NCBI RefSeq assembly: GCF_009733595.1
Contig: NZ_WOFH01000005.1
Span: 532,406-596,405 of the forward strand
Direction of reading: 5' to 3'
Origin: Actinomadura litoris
Lineage (GTDB): Bacteria > Actinomycetota > Actinomycetes > Streptosporangiales > Streptosporangiaceae
DNA length: 64,000 nt
Made by a program: the position numbers and the translations under genes. Under the pieces are notes generated by a model. The model did not search any database and was not told where the DNA came from. It saw only the letters and a list, made by a program, of their open reading frames with translations. Shown here one piece after another: positions 1 to 8,016 of this stretch (position 1 is its first letter; each line of letters begins with the position of its first letter).

Positions 1-780
1 CGATTCCTCCAGTCGCTCGAAATAGGCGCTCTGGTCCATCGGCGGGAACTGCGCGCCGCTCGGCAGCGCGCCGCCCTCGGGGTTCGCGCGGGACGTCCCG
101 TCCGCGTCGCGCCAGCACAGGCCGGGAATCGAGGCCGGCCGCCCTTGGTCGCCCTCGGCCAGCGCGGCCAGCAGCGAGCGCAGCGGCGCCTCGCCCTCCC
201 GCCGCACCACAAAGTCGATCTCCGGGAAGCACCGGTGCAGCGCGGCGCCCATGGTGTCGTCGCAGTTGGAGCCGCCGAAGACGATCGTGATGTCCGGATC
301 GAGCGCCCGCAGCCGCCGTGCGACCGCGAGTGCCGGAATGGTCTGGGAGAACGTCGTGGTGAACCCCACGACCTCGGGACGGCCCGCGATGATCTCTTGC
401 GCCGCGGCGTCGGCGAACGCCGGGGCGAGCTCGAAGATCTGCTCCGCGACGTCCGGGTCGAAGCCGATCGCGGCGCAGGCGGCGGACGCCTCGTCCGGGA
501 AACTCCGGTGCCCGTAGAGCGCGCCGGTGAAAAGCCATTCACCTATTCCGCCGGTGAATCCCTCTTCGGCGACGTACATGTACGCCTCGGGCAGCAATCG
601 CGCTCGCGCGGTGCCTTCCTCGGCCGTTTCCGCCTCGCCGAGCAGGTGCTCGGCGAAGGAAATGCTGCCGTAGTACGTGGTGACCTCGTGGTCCGGCGCG
701 AGGGCCGCGGCCAGGACGCCGGCCGCGCCGTTCGGCGCGGTCATGAGGTGCCAGGGCATGACCGCGAGGGTCACCCGCAC
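1..780 (-). CDS. B12-binding radical SAM C-methyltransferase, RiPP maturation type (partial, 3' end outside window)
   Basis: The first 260 residues of a protein that runs off the left edge. The GTG start at 780 has a GGAGG seven bases upstream. The N-terminus reads MRVTLAVMPWHLMTAPNGAA. Around residues 160-200 come FGGSNCDDTMGAALHRCFPE and the continuation FVVRREGE, which is the cobalamin-binding-domain pattern of the TIGR03975-like (ribosomal peptide maturation radical SAM protein 1) family. The radical SAM domain itself would lie outside the window. Members of that family are thought to methylate unactivated carbons of ribosomal peptides using B12 and SAM. A divergent MFS exporter and a tiny upstream ORF fit a RiPP locus. 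The family call is from remembered motifs; the B12-binding fold is well supported, the substrate is not. Confidence 0.75.
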   Translation of the reverse strand, partial: MRVTLAVMPWHLMTAPNGAAGVLAAALAPDHEVTTYYGSISFAEHLLGEAETAEEGTARARLLPEAYMYVAEEGFTGGIGEWLFTGALYGHRSFPDEASAACAAIGFDPDVAEQIFELAPAFADAAAQEIIAGRPEVVGFTTTFSQTIPALAVARRLRALDPDITIVFGGSNCDDTMGAALHRCFPEIDFVVRREGEAPLRSLLAALAEGDQGRPASIPGLCWRDADGTSRANPEGGALPSGAQFPPMDQSAYFERLEES

Positions 781-869
781 GTGTCGACCTCCGGTGGTGG
801 ATGGGAAACGAGTGCCGGACGGAAACGTGGCGCGAACCCGAAAAGGGGCCCGGCCACGCTCGGGAGCCG

Positions 870-926
870 TCAGAACTCGTGGCGCTGGCTGGCCGTCTGC
901 TGCTTACGGATTACCTTTCGCTTCAC
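870..926 (-). CDS. 18-residue basic peptide ORF, possible RiPP precursor or leader
   Basis: A short ORF lies just upstream of, and on the same strand as, the RiPP-type radical SAM gene. It starts with GTG at 926, preceded by GGGAGGA four bases away, and ends with TGA at 870. The peptide is MKRKVIRKQQTASQRHEF, strongly basic with a Gln/Thr/Ser centre and an aromatic C-terminus. Its ribosome binding site is one of the best in the region, which argues for translation. It is shorter than most RiPP precursors and shows no clear leader/core split, so it may instead be a regulatory leader peptide. Nothing but position, strand and RBS supports it. Confidence 0.3.
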   Translation of the reverse strand: MKRKVIRKQQTASQRHEF

Positions 927-998
927 GGGTCCTCCCTTCTGGGCTGGAAGTTTCACGCACCTTTTCTACCCGCCGCGACGAGGGCCACCGCACCGGGG

Positions 999-1014
999 TG
1001 GCCGATGTCGGCCA
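999..1014. promoter_or_regulatory. Perfect 7-bp dyad in the rSAM/MFS divergent region
   Basis: The sequence TGGCCGA-TG-TCGGCCA is a perfect inverted repeat with a two-base spacer. It lies 64 bases before the MFS start and 73 bases before the small peptide ORF on the other strand. Its position in a divergent promoter region suggests a regulator site. No cognate regulator gene is visible nearby. Confidence 0.3.
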
Positions 1015-1077
1015 AGATCAGGCACTTTTCCGCCAAGCCGTGTGCGGACCGTGCTTACCTGGGTGCTGGAGGTGAAA

Positions 1078-2322
1078 ATGACGGGGCCGAACCTGGGGAC
1101 GGGAAGCGCCAACTCCTATCGTGCCCTGTTCGCCATTCCGGGCACCGCGCGCCTGTATTTCGGATATCTGCTCGCCCGGATGCCGGTCGGCGTCATCGGG
1201 CTCTCCCTCCTCCTGCTCGGCCAGGACACCGGCGGCACCGCGCGCTCCGGCCTGCTGGTCGGCGCGTTCTCCGCCGCTCTGATGATCGCGACCCCCCTGC
1301 TCGGCCGCGCCCTCGACACCTTTCCTCCCGGACGGGTGCTCTCCCTGGCCGCGACCGCCCAGTGCGCGGCGCTCGCCCTCCTGGCGATCTGCTGGTCGAC
1401 CTCCGAGCCGGAGACCGGCCTGCTCCTCACGGGCGCGCTCCTCGCGGGCGCGTCCCTGCCCCCGGCCGGGCCCGCACTGCGGGTCGCGCTGCCCGTCTTC
1501 GTCCCCGACGACCTGCTGACCACCGGTTTCACCGCCGAGGCCGTCATCCTGGAGACCGTCTACATCATCGGCCCGCTACTGGTCGGCGGGCTCGGCGCGG
1601 TCGCGGGCTGGCTGCCGCTCGCGGCGGCGGGCGGCTGCACCGCCGCCGGGGTCGCGGTGATGCTGTCCAGCGGACGCCTCGCCGGCGCCTGCGTCGACAC
1701 CCCGCCCGCCCGCGCCCTGTGGACGCTCGGCCCGCTCGCCGACGGCGGCGTCCGCCGGCTGCTGCTCGGCGCGTTCCTTTTCCTGCCCGCGCTCGCGGTG
1801 GTCGAAGTGGGCGTCGCCGCCGTCGCGGGAGAGCGCGACCGCCCCGAACTGCTCGGCGTCGTGATGGCGTTCTCCGCCGTCGCGAGCCTGGCGGGCGGCC
1901 TCCTGTTCGGCCTGCGCCGCTGGCCGGGGTCGCTGGCCTCCCATGTGGCGGTGCTCGCGGGCTGGTTCGCGGCGGCGTCCGTCCTCGGCGCCCTGGCCCC
2001 GGGCCCCTGGCCGGCCGGCGCGGCGGTCGTCCTGGGCAGCCTCGTCGTCGCCCCCGCCCTCGCCCTCCTCGGCCGGATCGGCGGCGTCGTCGCCCCCGAG
2101 GGCCGCGCCGCCGAGACCTACACCTGGCTGTCCACCATGAACAACTGCGGCCAGGCGGCCACCCTCCCCCTGGCCGGCCTCCTGGCCGAACGCAGCGGCC
2201 CCGAAGGCGCCTTCCTCCTGGCAGCCACCCTGGCCGGCACCGCAGCCCTGTTCATCCTGAACAACCGCCGCCACCTCGCACCCACCACCACGTCCCGCCC
2301 CAGAGAAACAGTAAGAACCTAA
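1078..2322 (+). CDS. MFS transporter, probable exporter of the adjacent RiPP-type locus
   Basis: A 414-residue integral membrane protein with about twelve hydrophobic segments separated by short loops. The loop after the second segment, GRALDTFPPGRVL, resembles the MFS motif A region (G.laDr.grr). The start is ATG 1078, because GGAGGTGA sits three bases upstream and the conserved N-terminus (ARLYFGYLLARMPVGVIG) begins soon after. A longer reading frame upstream, back to 145, is the shadow of the opposite-strand radical SAM gene. Related actinobacterial MFS proteins often sit in biosynthetic or RiPP loci. Divergence from the B12-radical SAM gene suggests export of, or immunity to, the peptide product. 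The substrate is inferred from context only. Confidence 0.8.
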   Translation: MTGPNLGTGSANSYRALFAIPGTARLYFGYLLARMPVGVIGLSLLLLGQDTGGTARSGLLVGAFSAALMIATPLLGRALDTFPPGRVLSLAATAQCAALALLAICWSTSEPETGLLLTGALLAGASLPPAGPALRVALPVFVPDDLLTTGFTAEAVILETVYIIGPLLVGGLGAVAGWLPLAAAGGCTAAGVAVMLSSGRLAGACVDTPPARALWTLGPLADGGVRRLLLGAFLFLPALAVVEVGVAAVAGERDRPELLGVVMAFSAVASLAGGLLFGLRRWPGSLASHVAVLAGWFAAASVLGALAPGPWPAGAAVVLGSLVVAPALALLGRIGGVVAPEGRAAETYTWLSTMNNCGQAATLPLAGLLAERSGPEGAFLLAATLAGTAALFILNNRRHLAPTTTSRPRETVRT

Positions 2323-3469
2323 CCCCAGCCCCCACACCGAACTGCCTAAGCCACCCTCACCGCAAGCCATCCCTACCGCCACCGAACCCAACCTGACCCG
2401 CCGCACCCCTTGCCCTGCCCCCAACACCAAGCCCGCCACAACGCGCCCCCGTCGCCAACCACCCCACCCAAGCCGAACCCGCCGCAGGCGCACCTGCCCT
2501 CACACGGTCCTCCCAAGCCGAGCGCACGCCACCGAAGCCGCCACGCCGCGCCCGCTGCAAGAGGACCGCCGTCTGAGGACCCAAGCCAACCCTGCTGAGC
2601 CGGGCCCGCTGCGATGCAGGCCATCCGCCAGACGGGATCCCTCCTCGCGCTCGTCGCGCCGAACCCGCTACGCCTAACCCGCCGCAGGCGCCCCTGCCTT
2701 CGGACGCGCCGCCCAAGCCAAGCCCATTCCAAACCGAGGCGCCTATGCCGAGCGCGCTGCACCGAAGCCGTTACACCGAGCCCGCTCGATGGTCCTGGCG
2801 CAGCGCCGCCCGCGACAGCGCCACCCGCTGGAGCAGCGGGACGGCCGCCGCCAGCGCCTCCTCGCCGAGCACCGCCGCCGTCGGGACGGCGCGCTCCGGG
2901 CCGCCCGCAGCGCCAGCGTCGGGGTTGCCGCCGGGCAGCTCCTCAAGCCAGACCTGCTGAGTCAGCCCCGCTGCAAGTCATGCCAAGCGCCTGATGGGCG
3001 CGCCCTTACCCCCGCCCACTGCACTGGACTCACCATGCCGAGCTCGCTGCAAGCGGCCCCGTCGTCAGACAGCCCGCCCCAAGCCGAGTCCGCCCCAAGG
3101 CGAGCCCGCCTTAGCCGTATCGCCTACGCCGAGCGCGCCCCAAGCCGAATCGACTACGCCGAGGCATTGCGCCTGAGTGGCTGCGGCGCGATCGCTGCAA
3201 CAGGGCCGCCGTTGGACGGCCCTTTCCCAGGCTGGGCCCGCTGCGCAAGCCCGCTGTAGGGCGGACCGGTTGCCGGACACGGGCGTCCCAGCCGAGCCGC
3301 GTACGCCGAGGCGCTGGCCCGCGGCGGCGAGCCGCAGGAAAGGGTGCACAGCGGACGGCCCCGCCCAGCCGAGCGCGCTGCGCCGAGCCCTGCTGCGAAG
3401 CGGACCGGCTGCCGGACGGGCCCGCCCTGGGCGAGGTCGCCGTTGGGCGGGCCCGCGATCGACTGCGGT
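2323..3469. repeat. Non-coding tract with about seven degenerate ~45-bp repeats
   Basis: No credible gene is present; open frames here are artefacts of high GC. I aligned by eye recurring elements of the form CGCTGCAAG-CGG-CCGCCGTCGGACGGCC-AAGCCGAG, at about 2552-2587, 2604-2642, 2969-3004, 3041-3088, 3191-3239, 3249-3297 and 3388-3436. Several contain a dyad: at 3203-3222 GGGCCG and CGGCCC flank an 8-base loop and are followed by TTT, so this copy could form a terminator-like hairpin. The rest is filled with variants of CCAAGCCGAGC. It separates the convergent MFS and gdh genes. Confidence 0.5.
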
Positions 3470-4846
3470 CTAGATCAGGCCCTGCGCGAGCATCGCGTCG
3501 GCGACGCGCTCGAAGCCCGCGATGTTGGCGCCGACGACGTAGTCGCCGGGCGCGCCGTACCGCTCGGCGGTCTCGAAGCAGGTGTCGTGGATGGACGTCA
3601 TGATCCCCGACAGCTCGGACTCGACCCGCTCGAACGTCCACGACTCGCGGCCCGCGTTCTGCTGCATCTCCAGCGCGCTCACCGCGACGCCGCCCGCGTT
3701 GGCGGCCTTGCCCGGCCCGAACGCGACGCCCGCGCCCTGGAACACGTGCACCGCGCCGGGCGTCGCCGGCATGTTCGCGCCCTCCGAGACGGCCTTGACG
3801 CCGTTGCGGACGAGCACCGCCGCGGCGCTCTCGTCCAGTTCGTTCTGCGTCGCGGACGGGAGCGCGATGTCGGCGGGCACGTCCCAGACGCTGCCGCCCG
3901 CCACATACTGCGCCGAGTCGCCGCGCTGCTCGGCATAGTCGGAGACGCGGCCCCGGTCGACCTCCTTGACCTTCTTGAGCAGGTCGAGGTCGATGCCCTT
4001 CTCGTCCACCACGTAGCCGCCGGAGTCGGAGATCGTGACGACGTTCGCCCCGAGCGCCTGCGCCTTCTCGATGGTGTAGATCGCCACGTTGCCCGAGCCG
4101 GACACGACGACCTGCTGGCCGTCGAGGTCCTCCCCGCGCCGCCGCAGCATCTCGGCGGTGAACATGACGTTGCCGTAGCCGGTGGCCTCCGTCCGGCCCG
4201 CGGATCCGCCCCACGGCAGGCCCTTGCCGGTGAGCACGCCCGCCTCCCAGCGGTTGGTGACCCGCCGGTACTGCCCGAACAGGTAGCCGATCTCGCGTCC
4301 GCCGACCCCGATGTCGCCCGCCGGGACGTCGGTGTGGTCGCCGATGTGTCGCTGCAGCTCGGTCATGAACGACTGGCAGAACCGCATGACCTCGGCGTCG
4401 GAGCGCCCGTGCGGGTCGAAGTCGCTGCCGCCCTTGCCGCCGCCGATGCCGAGCCCGGTCAGCGCGTTCTTGAAGATTTGCTCGAAGCCGAGGAACTTCA
4501 CCACGCCGAGGTTCACCGTCGGGTGGAACCGCAGCCCGCCCTTGTACGGCCCGAGCGCGCTGTTGAACTCGACCCGGAACCCGCGGTTGACGTGGATCTC
4601 GCCCGCGTCGTCCTGCCATGGGACGCGGAAGACGATCTGCCGCTCCGGCTCGATGACCCGCTCCACCATCTTCGCGGCCGCGAGCCCGGGTCGCGCGGCC
4701 AGCACGGGCGGGAGTGACTCCAGCACCTCGTGGACGGCCTGGTGGAACTCAGGCTCGCCCGGGTCGCGGCGCAGGACCCGCTCGTAGGACTCCTCCAGCA
4801 GGGCCAGTGTCTCCGGCGGTGCCTGGAGGCGGGGGGACAAGGGCAT
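3470..4846 (-). CDS. gdhA: NADP-type glutamate dehydrogenase
   Basis: Reductive amination of 2-oxoglutarate to glutamate with ammonium, in the cytoplasm. The 458-residue protein has the length of the hexameric bacterial enzyme (447 in E. coli). Visible family features are GPYKGGLRFHP (Lys102), the catalytic-lysine stretch TGLGIGGGKGGSDFDP (Lys138), and the NAD(P)-binding region VVVSGSGNVAIYTIEKA. The start is ATG 4846, with GAAAGGA six bases upstream; the frame continues open far upstream but without homology. It is transcribed divergently from the acyltransferase and convergently with the repeat tract. Cofactor preference for NADPH is inferred from family resemblance to GdhA. Confidence 0.95.
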   Translation of the reverse strand: MPLSPRLQAPPETLALLEESYERVLRRDPGEPEFHQAVHEVLESLPPVLAARPGLAAAKMVERVIEPERQIVFRVPWQDDAGEIHVNRGFRVEFNSALGPYKGGLRFHPTVNLGVVKFLGFEQIFKNALTGLGIGGGKGGSDFDPHGRSDAEVMRFCQSFMTELQRHIGDHTDVPAGDIGVGGREIGYLFGQYRRVTNRWEAGVLTGKGLPWGGSAGRTEATGYGNVMFTAEMLRRRGEDLDGQQVVVSGSGNVAIYTIEKAQALGANVVTISDSGGYVVDEKGIDLDLLKKVKEVDRGRVSDYAEQRGDSAQYVAGGSVWDVPADIALPSATQNELDESAAAVLVRNGVKAVSEGANMPATPGAVHVFQGAGVAFGPGKAANAGGVAVSALEMQQNAGRESWTFERVESELSGIMTSIHDTCFETAERYGAPGDYVVGANIAGFERVADAMLAQGLI

Positions 4847-5008
4847 AGGTGATTCCTTTCGCAGAACAACAACCTTTGTACCTGCCCGGGAGCACCATCC
4901 TCGCACCCCGCGATCATCCGCGCGGTGCGAACGCCGGCCTGCTTCCCCTTGACCGGATGATCTGACAACCGGACCACCCCAGGGCGCCATGCGCCCTACT
5001 CTGTCGGG

Positions 5009-6286
5009 ATGATCCCCAATGCGGTTGAGTCCTCCGCAATCGCCCGACTCGGCTGGTTGGACGCGCTGCGGGGATGGGCGGCGATCACGGTCGCGCTCCA
5101 TCACGCGAGCTATGTCTACATCCCGGACGTGCAGAGGTGGATGGCCGAACGCTTCGACCCCGGCCGCTACGGCGTCCTCGTGTTCTTCCTGGTCAGCGGC
5201 TATATCGTACCGGCCTCTCTGGAGCGCCGCGGCAGCGTCCGGGGCTTTTGGATCGGACGCTTCTTCCGCATCTACCCCATGCTCGCGCTGTGCTGCCTGG
5301 CGGCGGTGCTCCCCTTCATCCTCGGCATCCTCGGGCTGCGCGCGGGGCTGGAACAGTACGACCCGGTGACAGCCGTCCTGGCGCATCTGACCATGTTGCA
5401 GGATCTCCTCGCCGTCCCCAATGCCATCAACGTCCTGTGGACGCTGACCTACGAGATGGCCTTCTACCTCCTTATCGTCGGGTTGTTCGTCGTCGGCGGG
5501 CACCGCCGCTCCGCGCCGGTCGCCTCCGGATTCGCACTGGCCGCGGTGCTCGTGGGCGGCCTCATCCCCTCCACCCTGCTCTCGCGCACCGCGGGCATCG
5601 GCCCCCTCGTCGCCGCCGTCACCATCGGTCTGGTCATCTCGATCGCCGCCGCCGTGTCGGACCGCCCCGGCCTGCGCGTCGTCGGCGGCGTCCTCGGCGG
5701 CCTGCTGGCCGCCGCGCTGGCGGCCGCCAACAGCCGCGTCTACGCCTGGGAGGGGCTGACCCTCCTAGCGATCATGTTCACCGGAACCGTCCTCTACCGC
5801 GCCGAACACCGCCAGATCAGCCGCCGCGCCGCCGCCGTCACCGTCGCCGTCGTCCTCGCGGGCGGGATCGCCGCCGGAACGGTGCACGCGGGTTCCTCCA
5901 CCCGCGCCTGGAACAACCAGTTCACCTGGACCCTCCCGATCGTCCTGGCCGCCCTGACGTTCGGCGCCGCCTGGCTGCTGCGCGGCCGGAGCTTCCCCCG
6001 CTGGGCCATCACCCTCGGCGCCGCCAGCTACTCGATCTACCTCCTGCACCCGATCCTGCTGATGGTGGACACCCAGTTCCTCGGCACCAGCAACCACGAG
6101 AACAAACTGGGCCTGGCCGCCTTCGTCACCGTCCTGGTCACCGCAAGCTGGGCCTGCCACCGCTGGATCGAGACCCCGGCCCAACGCCTAGGCCGCCGCC
6201 TGACCCGCCGCCTGGTCCCCCCACCGGCTCCACCCCCAACCCCTCCACCCCCCACAGACCAAGCCCCCCACGCCCTAACCCCCTAA
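5009..6286 (+). CDS. Acyltransferase 3 family membrane protein
   Basis: A 425-residue polytopic membrane protein of the PF01757 family (O-acyltransferases acting on sugars, peptidoglycan or antibiotics). The hallmark N-terminus is LDALRGWAAITVALHH (arginine and catalytic-type histidine), followed by GVLVFFLVSGYI and the FWIGRFFRIYP stretch. About ten membrane segments follow, and the C-terminal HPILL motif matches the family. The last 25 residues are proline-rich and grade into the C-rich non-coding DNA downstream. There is no ribosome binding site, but TACTCT (4997-5002) lies six bases before the ATG, which fits a leaderless transcript. The substrate cannot be told from the sequence; no sugar-pathway genes adjoin it. 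Confidence 0.85.
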   Translation: MIPNAVESSAIARLGWLDALRGWAAITVALHHASYVYIPDVQRWMAERFDPGRYGVLVFFLVSGYIVPASLERRGSVRGFWIGRFFRIYPMLALCCLAAVLPFILGILGLRAGLEQYDPVTAVLAHLTMLQDLLAVPNAINVLWTLTYEMAFYLLIVGLFVVGGHRRSAPVASGFALAAVLVGGLIPSTLLSRTAGIGPLVAAVTIGLVISIAAAVSDRPGLRVVGGVLGGLLAAALAAANSRVYAWEGLTLLAIMFTGTVLYRAEHRQISRRAAAVTVAVVLAGGIAAGTVHAGSSTRAWNNQFTWTLPIVLAALTFGAAWLLRGRSFPRWAITLGAASYSIYLLHPILLMVDTQFLGTSNHENKLGLAAFVTVLVTASWACHRWIETPAQRLGRRLTRRLVPPPAPPPTPPPPTDQAPHALTP

Positions 6287-6885
6287 CCCCCTAACCCCAC
6301 CACCACACCACCCCCACAGATCACCCACCATGCCCACCCCCGACCCGCCTACCGTCTGCCCAACACACCCCCCGACTCGCACATCCCCGGCCCTCACACC
6401 GCCCCATCTGCAGATCGCCCGGCCCGCAGATCGCCCGGCCCTCACGCCGCCCGGCCTCAACACCCCCGACGCTCGCGCCCCCGCGGCCCGCATGCCAACC
6501 GGCCCGCACGCCCTATGGTCCGCACGTCGCACCGCCCTCCCGTGCGCCGCCTCCCGTGCACCGCCCCTCCCGTGCACCGCCCCTCCCGTGCACCGCCTCC
6601 CGTGCGTGTCGCCGCCGTCCGCCTCGCTTGCGGACCGTGGACCCTTCCCGCGCGCTCTCCCACGTGCGCAGCACACGCCGCTTCGCGCCATCACCCTCCC
6701 GCTTCGACACATGCCATGCGGCCTCATCCCGCCCGTGTGCGTAACGCCAGCTGCGTACCACTTATGGCGCGCCACTCACGGCGCACGTCCCGGCACCTGA
6801 CACAGCCCCCAGCTCAACGCTCGGGCAGTTGTCTGGTCTCCTCGGCTTCTTCACCTCCGGCACTGGCCTCTGCGGCGTGGCCCCC
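6287..6885. other. C-rich non-coding stretch
   Basis: About 600 bases between two convergent genes with no gene I can support. The plus strand is extremely C-rich and poor in G at first (CCCCACCACC-like), then carries short repetitions such as CAGATCGCCCGGCC twice around 6411-6440 and the tandem array noted separately. The low-complexity composition continues the proline codons at the end of the acyltransferase gene. Confidence 0.6.
6541..6606. repeat. Short tandem array, 14-16 bp unit
   Basis: The unit CGTGCACCGCCCCTCC occurs at 6555-6570 and 6571-6586. Two-base-shorter variants flank it at 6541-6554 (CGTGCGCCGCCTCC) and 6587-6600, and a partial unit follows. It lies in non-coding DNA. Confidence 0.75.
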
Positions 6886-7593
6886 CTACTTCACGATTCC
6901 GGCGGCGCGTGCGTCGGCGAGCCATGAGGGGAACTCGGTCATCAGTTGGTGGTAGAGGTCGTCGTCGGCGATCGCACGCGGCTCGGGGCCGGCGGGGAAG
7001 AACGCCGCATTGTCGATCATGCGCTTCTGCGGGACGGGAAGGTCGTCGAGCTTGTGCAGGAACCGGAACTCGTCGTTGCCGAAGCCGATGAACTGCCAGA
7101 AGATCGGCAGCGTGGACGCGCCGCAGAGGACCTTCTCCGCCGCCGTCTTCGAGTCCGGCGACCCGTCCGTCTGGAAGATCACGAACGCCGGTGCGGCGGG
7201 GGCGGTCTCCCGGTAGTGGGCGATGACCGCCTCCATCGCGGCGGCGTAGTTCGTGGTGCCCATATGCCCGAGGCGTTCGTGTTCCTCGTTGATCCGGCCC
7301 TGGTACCGGGTGAGGCCGACCTCCACTGGCGGGTACGCGGCCTTGTCGAAGAACACCACGGGGACCTTGCCGTCGTCGTCCAGGTGCGCGGCGAGCGCCA
7401 GGGCCTGTTCGGCCAGGTGCTGGACGGTGCCGTCCTTGTAGTAGCGCCGCATCGAGCCGGACCGGTCGAGCACCAGGTAGACGGCGGCGCGCTCGCCGCC
7501 GAGACCACGCTTTTCGAGGTTGACTCTGGCGGTCTTGTAAAGGTCGACCAAGCCGGGGGCCGTGGCATTGACCTTCTCCAGGCTTATGGGCAT
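6886..7593 (-). CDS. VWA domain protein, TerF-like
   Basis: A 235-residue soluble protein that is essentially a single von Willebrand factor A domain. The metal-ion-dependent adhesion site is complete: DRSGS at residues 43-47, a later GTTNYAAAM threonine, and TDGSPD for the third loop. VWA proteins of this size and sequence type occur in tellurium/stress-resistance (ter) and phage-linked loci, where they act as metal-dependent scaffolds. No terD-like gene is next to it, so the role here is unknown. The start is ATG 7593, with GGAG 11-14 bases upstream (weak spacing). Degenerate repeat tracts lie on both sides. Confidence 0.85.
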   Translation of the reverse strand: MPISLEKVNATAPGLVDLYKTARVNLEKRGLGGERAAVYLVLDRSGSMRRYYKDGTVQHLAEQALALAAHLDDDGKVPVVFFDKAAYPPVEVGLTRYQGRINEEHERLGHMGTTNYAAAMEAVIAHYRETAPAAPAFVIFQTDGSPDSKTAAEKVLCGASTLPIFWQFIGFGNDEFRFLHKLDDLPVPQKRMIDNAAFFPAGPEPRAIADDDLYHQLMTEFPSWLADARAAGIVK

Positions 7594-8016
7594 CGAGCAA
7601 CGCTCCTAGCTGGGGTGGGACGGTTCGGAGCCTCTCAGCATGCACTCGTCGGCGATCTTCTGAGGCGCGATGGCCGACTGCGGCTAAAACGGTCCAACCG
7701 GGAGTTCCCGAGTGGTTGGAACCGCGATGGTCAGCTGGGGCAAGAGCGGTCGGACTGCTCGTCCCTGTGTGTAGTCGGGTTTGCGATGGCTGTTCGTAGT
7801 GGTCGGACTGCCGCTGCTGTGTGATTGAGGCGATGGTCGTCGTCGACAAGGGCGGTTCGATCGCTCGTCTTTGGGTGTTGGGGCCGCGGTGGGTGGGTTT
7901 GGTTTGGGGCTGTCGAGCCGCTCGTCCATGTGTGGTTGGGATTGTGTGCTGGTTGGGCATGGGCGAGGCCGTTGGATCGCTGGTTCTTGTGTGGTCGGGG
8001 TGATCGTGGGCGTGGG
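7594..8016. repeat. Non-coding tract with four degenerate copies of a ~26-bp element
   Basis: No credible gene. On the plus strand a G/T-rich element recurs with the pattern CGCTCGTC-TGTGTGGTTGGG: about 7755-7779, 7859-7884, 7914-7940 and 7974-8000. The spacing varies (about 55-105 bp). The tract separates the VWA gene and the glycoside-hydrolase-like gene, both on the minus strand, so it forms the region upstream of the VWA gene. Confidence 0.4.

Noticed and set aside
145..1077. Long upstream extension of the MFS reading frame
   Set aside because: It overlaps the radical SAM gene on the other strand, has no homology, and a strong ribosome binding site marks ATG 1078.
2323..3469. Several open frames of 60-160 codons in the repeat tract
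   Set aside because: They arise from GC-rich repeats, overlap each other on both strands and show no protein-like pattern.
4847..5503. Upstream extension of the glutamate dehydrogenase frame
   Set aside because: It overlaps the divergent acyltransferase gene; family alignment and RBS place the start at 4846.
2323..8016. Possible CRISPR array in the repeat tracts
   Set aside because: The repeats are too degenerate and irregularly spaced, and there are no cas genes.
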